A DNA stretch of 64,000 nt from CBDCRK01 sp965220955 (GTDB lineage: Bacteria > Desulfobacterota > Binatia > Bin18 > CBDCRK01), in contig CBDCRK010000008.1 in NCBI GenBank assembly GCA_965220955.1, positions 124,001-188,000 on the forward strand, read 5' to 3'. Shown piece after piece: positions 60,836 to 64,000 of the stretch (within the stretch, counting starts at the first letter, position 1; each line of letters begins with the position of its first letter). The notes under the pieces are model-generated. The model made no database searches. It saw only the letters and a list, made by a program, of their open reading frames with translations, and was not told where the DNA came from. The position numbers were made by a program, and so were the translations under genes.

Positions 60836-61637
60836 CGTACGGCTTGACTACAAAGGTAGAATTGCCAAAGCCCAGTTCTACTCCATCCGGCAGGATACGC
60901 TTAATTGTAAAGTCAGCAACGGTGTCTCCTTCATGAATCATTAACATTGGCCCGCCATTGATGCCGATAAAGGCTAGGCGCCTGTCTACGTCTGGCGACC
61001 ACTGTAACAGGTTCAGAGACACTTTGGGGATGCCCAGAGGGAGGGGAAAGATAGGAGCCTGAGCCTCAGGGGTGTCCTGGGACTGCTTGTAAAGTTGCTT
61101 GTTTGGCAGGTTCTGCTCGTTGCGTTCGCCGATTGACGGTGTACTTAGTTCCGACCTGCGGCCGGTCCCACTCGATTCCGCCTTGCTGACTGAAGCTGCG
61201 CTTAGTTGTTTGCTATACAGGCTCTGCTCTCTTGCGTAAGGGCTTTTGGAAGTGACCAAAGGTGAGCGCTGTACAGCGGCGGAAAGGGGGGAACCTCCTA
61301 CACCGGGCTCATACAAACCCTCTGAGTGAGTTTGGGGCATAGGGGTAGACCAAGAAGAAGACCTCTCTAGTGGATGAGATAGAGCAGCAACGGTGGTTGG
61401 AGGATCGGATGGTACTATAGGAATCGATGCCGCTGGTCCTGAACGCAAGAGCATTGTTCCCACACCACCGGCAAACCCCATACCCATCAATACAAGCCCT
61501 ATTACCCAAATGCCTTTACGGGAGGGAGAGGGAAGGGGTGCAGCTTGGGGAAAAAAGAGCAGTCTCTCTCGGGTGCTGTGGCCAGAGACACGCCGCTCTT
61601 CCTCGACCTTCCGTAAAGCGTCCAGAATTGTGCTCAT
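60801..61637 (-). CDS. gspB: General secretion pathway protein B-like (GspB)
   Basis: 278 residues. MSTILDALRKVEEERR is the standard GspB start, followed by a membrane helix (GIWVIGLVLMGMGFAGGVGT, ~42-62), a long Pro/Ser linker containing one copy of the dispersed repeat (SVSKAESSGTGRRSELSTPS), and a periplasmic end (LNLLQWSPDVDRRLAFIGIN, then MLMIHEGDTVADFTIKRILP). GspA and GspB help insert the type II secretin through peptidoglycan. Starts 4 bp inside the GspA-like gene. Confidence 0.8.
   Translation of the reverse strand: MSTILDALRKVEEERRVSGHSTRERLLFFPQAAPLPSPSRKGIWVIGLVLMGMGFAGGVGTMLLRSGPAASIPIVPSDPPTTVAALSHPLERSSSWSTPMPQTHSEGLYEPGVGGSPLSAAVQRSPLVTSKSPYAREQSLYSKQLSAASVSKAESSGTGRRSELSTPSIGERNEQNLPNKQLYKQSQDTPEAQAPIFPLPLGIPKVSLNLLQWSPDVDRRLAFIGINGGPMLMIHEGDTVADFTIKRILPDGVELGFGNSTFVVKPYANSSSPAPLAP
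61144..61207. repeat. ~65-bp dispersed repeat, copy inside the GspB-like gene
   Basis: Bounded by CTTAGTT at both ends, with GACCTGCGGCCGGTCCCACT and CCTTGCTGACTGAAGCTG inside. Read in the gene's frame it adds LSAASVSKAESSGTGRRSEL. Confidence 0.7.
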
Positions 61638-63493
61638 GTTTCTTTTTCCTGGAGGCTGGGGTTTTCTGTTTCTGCCGTCAAACGGGGATGAGGGTAGCTC
61701 GACAGGGAATTGTAAAGCATGATCATAGTGAACGGTCCCACCACTCCATCTGGCACCAGGCGTTTGGCCCGCTGGAAAAAGGCTACCGCTTGCTCAGTCT
61801 TCGTGTCGAACGTGGTGGAAGGGGGCTCAGGATACACCTGGGCTCGCTGAAGCAGGGTATGGAGCCGCTTCACGTTCTGACCCACACTGCCAATTGTAAG
61901 GTAAGCCCCCAACCCTTCAAAGTTGCGCCAGAAAAGGTGGGCTTTGCCAAACCAGTTGTTACTTATAACTCCAAACGGTATCTCCTGCTCCTTGTCCAGC
62001 AGCACCCAACAGCGGCTTCCGTTTGTCTTGAGCAGGAGGATGAACCGCAACTCTTTCTCTTCAGGAGTGAGTAATTCAACAATAACAGGTAGGTCAAGGA
62101 GGGTTAAAAGATTTAAGTTGCCACTAATGGGCAGGTACTCCAGACGACGGGTACGAGCAATCCGGCTTAAGTCCAGTACTTCTCCCTGTCTTTCTTCTTC
62201 CCGTATGCCTTCTGTTCCCCAGGTACGCAGAAGCCCATCGACTGCCTGTGTGGCGCTGCGTGCAAGGTCGAGCCGCTGTAGGCTCCCAAGAAAGGCTTCT
62301 TCCGTATAGGTTAATACGCTAGTTTGTGGGACCAGTTCGTTGTATGACGCTGTGCTTAGTTCCCGCTTATGGCCAGACCTGCTCGGCTCCGCCTGGCTGA
62401 CTGTGGGTGGCCGCCCCAACGCTACACTTAGTGTTCCTGTAGATGTTGCTGCTGGAGACAGTATAGGTTGAGAAATAGGGAGGGAAGCAGACAGCTCCAT
62501 AACCGTTTTTCCCTCTGCTGTTGGCGTGGCCAGGCTGGTAGAAGGAGTGAGAGAAAAAAGGTGGCGCACTGGTTCCGTTCCCGACACTGCCACCACAAAC
62601 AAGAGCACTACTGCCAGAACAGCAACGCCAAGCGAGACTTGCCAGGGTAATAGTCGTGGTGACCTTCCTACATGCAGTGTAAGTTCTTGGATGGCCTGGC
62701 GGACCGTGCTCCGGCTGATAGTCCGCTCCTCGCTAGTGTAGCCTACGAGCAGAGTACGGTGACAGACCGTGTTGGTCAGTCGGGGCACGCCATGAGTGAA
62801 ACGGTAGACCGCGTGCAAAGCATCTCTGGCGAATGTGACCGGTTCGCGGCCGTCCGCTGCTACACGCAGGCGATGGCGGATGTAAGCGGCAGTTTCCTGT
62901 TCGTTGAGCGCTTCGAGGTGCCAGCGCAGGGTTACTCGTTGGTTGAGTTGGGCCAACTCAGGGCGGGCCAGCATTTCCCTTAACTCTGGCTGGCCTACCA
63001 GGATAATCAGGAGGAGTTTCTCTCGTTCCGTCTCCAAGTTAGAGAGGAGGCGTAGTTGTTCCAGCACAGCAGGGTCCAAGTCTTGTGCCTCGTCAACCAC
63101 CACCACCACCCGTCTGCCCATAGTTTTTTGTTCAAGAAGGAATCGGTTTAAATGATCAACCAGTTCCCTCTTGCTGGCGCCAGCAGCCGTTAGGCCTAGC
63201 TCAGTGTTGATTGCCTGCAGAAGCTCAAGCGCAGACAGAGCGGGATTGAAGATGTAGGCCACAGCCGCCTCGGTATCGAGGTCTCGCATCAGAGTGCGCA
63301 CAAGCGTGGTCTTTCCTGTGCCAATCTCGCCGGTAATAATAATGACCCCACTTCCTTCGTTTACTCCGTAGATCAGATGGCCCAAAGCCTCCTGGTGTTT
63401 AGCACTGAGAAAAAGATAGTGGGGGTCCGGGGTAAGACGGAACGGGGTGTCGTGGAAACCGTAGAATTCTTCGTACATGGGCAAGGTACCCAT
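61634..63493 (-). CDS. ExeA/GspA-like AAA ATPase with peptidoglycan-binding domain
   Basis: 619 residues. MYEEFYGFHDTPFRLTPDPH, IITGEIGTGKTTLVRTLM (Walker A, ~51-68), RVVVVVDEAQDLDPAVLEQL (Walker B) and LLLIILVGQPELREML (sensor) form the cytoplasmic AAA domain. A membrane helix (SLGVAVLAVVLLFVVAVSG, ~286-305) follows, then a Ser/Thr/Pro-rich linker with one dispersed-repeat copy, and a C-terminal peptidoglycan-binding domain (VKRLHTLLQRAQVYPEPPST, then GVVGPFTMIMLYN). Probably assembles a type II-like secretion machine with GspB. Confidence 0.88.
   Translation of the reverse strand: MGTLPMYEEFYGFHDTPFRLTPDPHYLFLSAKHQEALGHLIYGVNEGSGVIIITGEIGTGKTTLVRTLMRDLDTEAAVAYIFNPALSALELLQAINTELGLTAAGASKRELVDHLNRFLLEQKTMGRRVVVVVDEAQDLDPAVLEQLRLLSNLETEREKLLLIILVGQPELREMLARPELAQLNQRVTLRWHLEALNEQETAAYIRHRLRVAADGREPVTFARDALHAVYRFTHGVPRLTNTVCHRTLLVGYTSEERTISRSTVRQAIQELTLHVGRSPRLLPWQVSLGVAVLAVVLLFVVAVSGTEPVRHLFSLTPSTSLATPTAEGKTVMELSASLPISQPILSPAATSTGTLSVALGRPPTVSQAEPSRSGHKRELSTASYNELVPQTSVLTYTEEAFLGSLQRLDLARSATQAVDGLLRTWGTEGIREEERQGEVLDLSRIARTRRLEYLPISGNLNLLTLLDLPVIVELLTPEEKELRFILLLKTNGSRCWVLLDKEQEIPFGVISNNWFGKAHLFWRNFEGLGAYLTIGSVGQNVKRLHTLLQRAQVYPEPPSTTFDTKTEQAVAFFQRAKRLVPDGVVGPFTMIMLYNSLSSYPHPRLTAETENPSLQEKET
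62355..62432. repeat. ~65-bp dispersed repeat, copy inside the GspA-like gene
   Basis: CTTAGTTCCCGCTTATGGCC, GACCTGCTCGGCTCCGCC and TGGCTGACTG lie between CTTAGT ends, with a short insert. In frame it adds TVSQAEPSRSGHKRELSTAS to the linker. Confidence 0.7.
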
Positions 63494-64000
63494 CTACACC
63501 CCGAGAAGGCTTTGCATACGCTCCCACCACGCTCGTAGGGCAGGAGCTGAGTCGAAGAAAGGCTCCTGACTTACCGCGGTCACCCATTTCAGCGTGCCAA
63601 ACAAGCAGAGGTCGACATAGGTGAAAAGACCAAAAAAGTACTCTTGCCCGGAGATAGCAGCATCAAGATCGGCCAGAACTACCCGCATCCTGGAGCGATA
63701 CTCTTCCTTTTTGGCTGCCACCGCTTCCAGGGTTGTGCCTAGACGAGTTTCGCGTGAGGTACGGAAGTATTCCCGGTCTGCCGGATCAACTTTGGTAAAG
63801 ATGTCATGAACCACCAAGGGAAAGAGCGCTGGGTGCACCGTTTGGTCCACATAGAGGTTAAAGAAGCGGCAAGCCTCTTTGAGCCCTAAACCGGGAAAGA
63901 TCTTAGGTTCAGGCTGTTTTTCTTCGAGGTACCCAGCAATAGTCCATGAGTCGTGCACCACAGTGCCATTGTCCTTGATGACCGGTACCCGGTCTTGGCC
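63494..64000 (-). CDS. Glutathione S-transferase-like protein, N-terminus cut by the window edge
   Basis: The frame is open to base 64000, beginning GQDRVPVIKDNGTVVHDSWT, the thioredoxin-fold VPV(V/I)...VHDSW(A/T)IA glutathione site. The all-helical C-terminal domain follows (DAAISGQEYFFGLFTYVDLC, then LFGTLKW). The first ~50 residues, with the catalytic Ser/Tyr, are outside. Its stop touches the GspA-like start (TAGATG). Substrate unknown. Confidence 0.8.
   Translation of the reverse strand, partial: GQDRVPVIKDNGTVVHDSWTIAGYLEEKQPEPKIFPGLGLKEACRFFNLYVDQTVHPALFPLVVHDIFTKVDPADREYFRTSRETRLGTTLEAVAAKKEEYRSRMRVVLADLDAAISGQEYFFGLFTYVDLCLFGTLKWVTAVSQEPFFDSAPALRAWWERMQSLLGV

Noticed and set aside
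1..64000. tRNA, rRNA, tmRNA, RNase P RNA or riboswitches
   Set aside because: I scanned for T-arm-like GGTTCGA signals and known conserved cores and found none with a fitting cloverleaf or aptamer. A covariance-model search would be decisive.

Overview
The window reads as chromosomal DNA of a Gram-negative bacterium: it has apolipoprotein N-acyltransferase, a lipobox protein, MinCDE, and GspA/GspB-like secretion proteins. The order pgpA-cinA-thpR-recA-recX-alaS-phoH-ybeY and the lnt-prfB pairing resemble Deltaproteobacteria and neighbouring uncultured phyla. That placement is inference. No rRNA or tRNA was seen to settle it.

Layout. 1-5.4 kb is decayed accessory DNA: an IalB-family gene cut by the left edge, a ClpP-fold SDH-type protease cassette, a TIR/deoxyribosyltransferase-like effector, MITE-like repeats with terminal inverted repeats, and several gene stubs (D-aminoacylase, phage virion morphogenesis, possibly HpaB). 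5.5-13.5 kb, minus strand, carries a secreted hypothetical protein, a single-chain restriction-modification enzyme, a DEAD-box helicase, a ThuA-like protein, a membrane protein and phosphatidylserine decarboxylase. 13.7-17.9 kb is a toxin-antitoxin cluster around an amidohydrolase: MazEF-like, a broken copy of the mazE-like locus, RES/Xre with a palindromic operator, an orphan HigA and a vapC stub.

18.4-31.3 kb is the most striking region: one tightly packed plus-strand operon encoding an SNF2 helicase with a C-terminal nuclease-like domain, a DUF6978-like protein, a DUF1828/DUF1829 protein, a DUF1156 DNA methyltransferase, an OLD/DUF3696-type ATPase, a PIN-like protein, and a large Swt1-HEPN/DUF499 ATPase. 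It looks like a helicase-methylase-ATPase antiviral system with extra cargo. Just beyond it an epoxide hydrolase gene is cut off, which marks the right junction.

32-40.5 kb is housekeeping. Here alaS carries a one-base frameshift inside a 15-bp tandem repeat, and ybeY is split by a roughly 0.65-kb insertion with two small genes. 41.3-44.2 kb is a second accessory patch: an AAA ATPase, a DUF5678-retropepsin pair and a 5'-truncated DUF4276 gene, which looks like a split ATPase-TOPRIM defence pair. 44.3-64 kb is mostly core: htpG, an enoyl-CoA hydratase/IpdAB-like CoA-transferase/acetoacetate decarboxylase cluster, lnt, prfB with its programmed frameshift, a RodZ-like protein, rimI, a phosphofructokinase with pyrophosphate-type residues, a ClC channel, minCDE, GspB- and GspA-like proteins and a GST cut by the right edge. 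A dispersed ~65-bp repeat enters two neighbouring genes in frame near the end.
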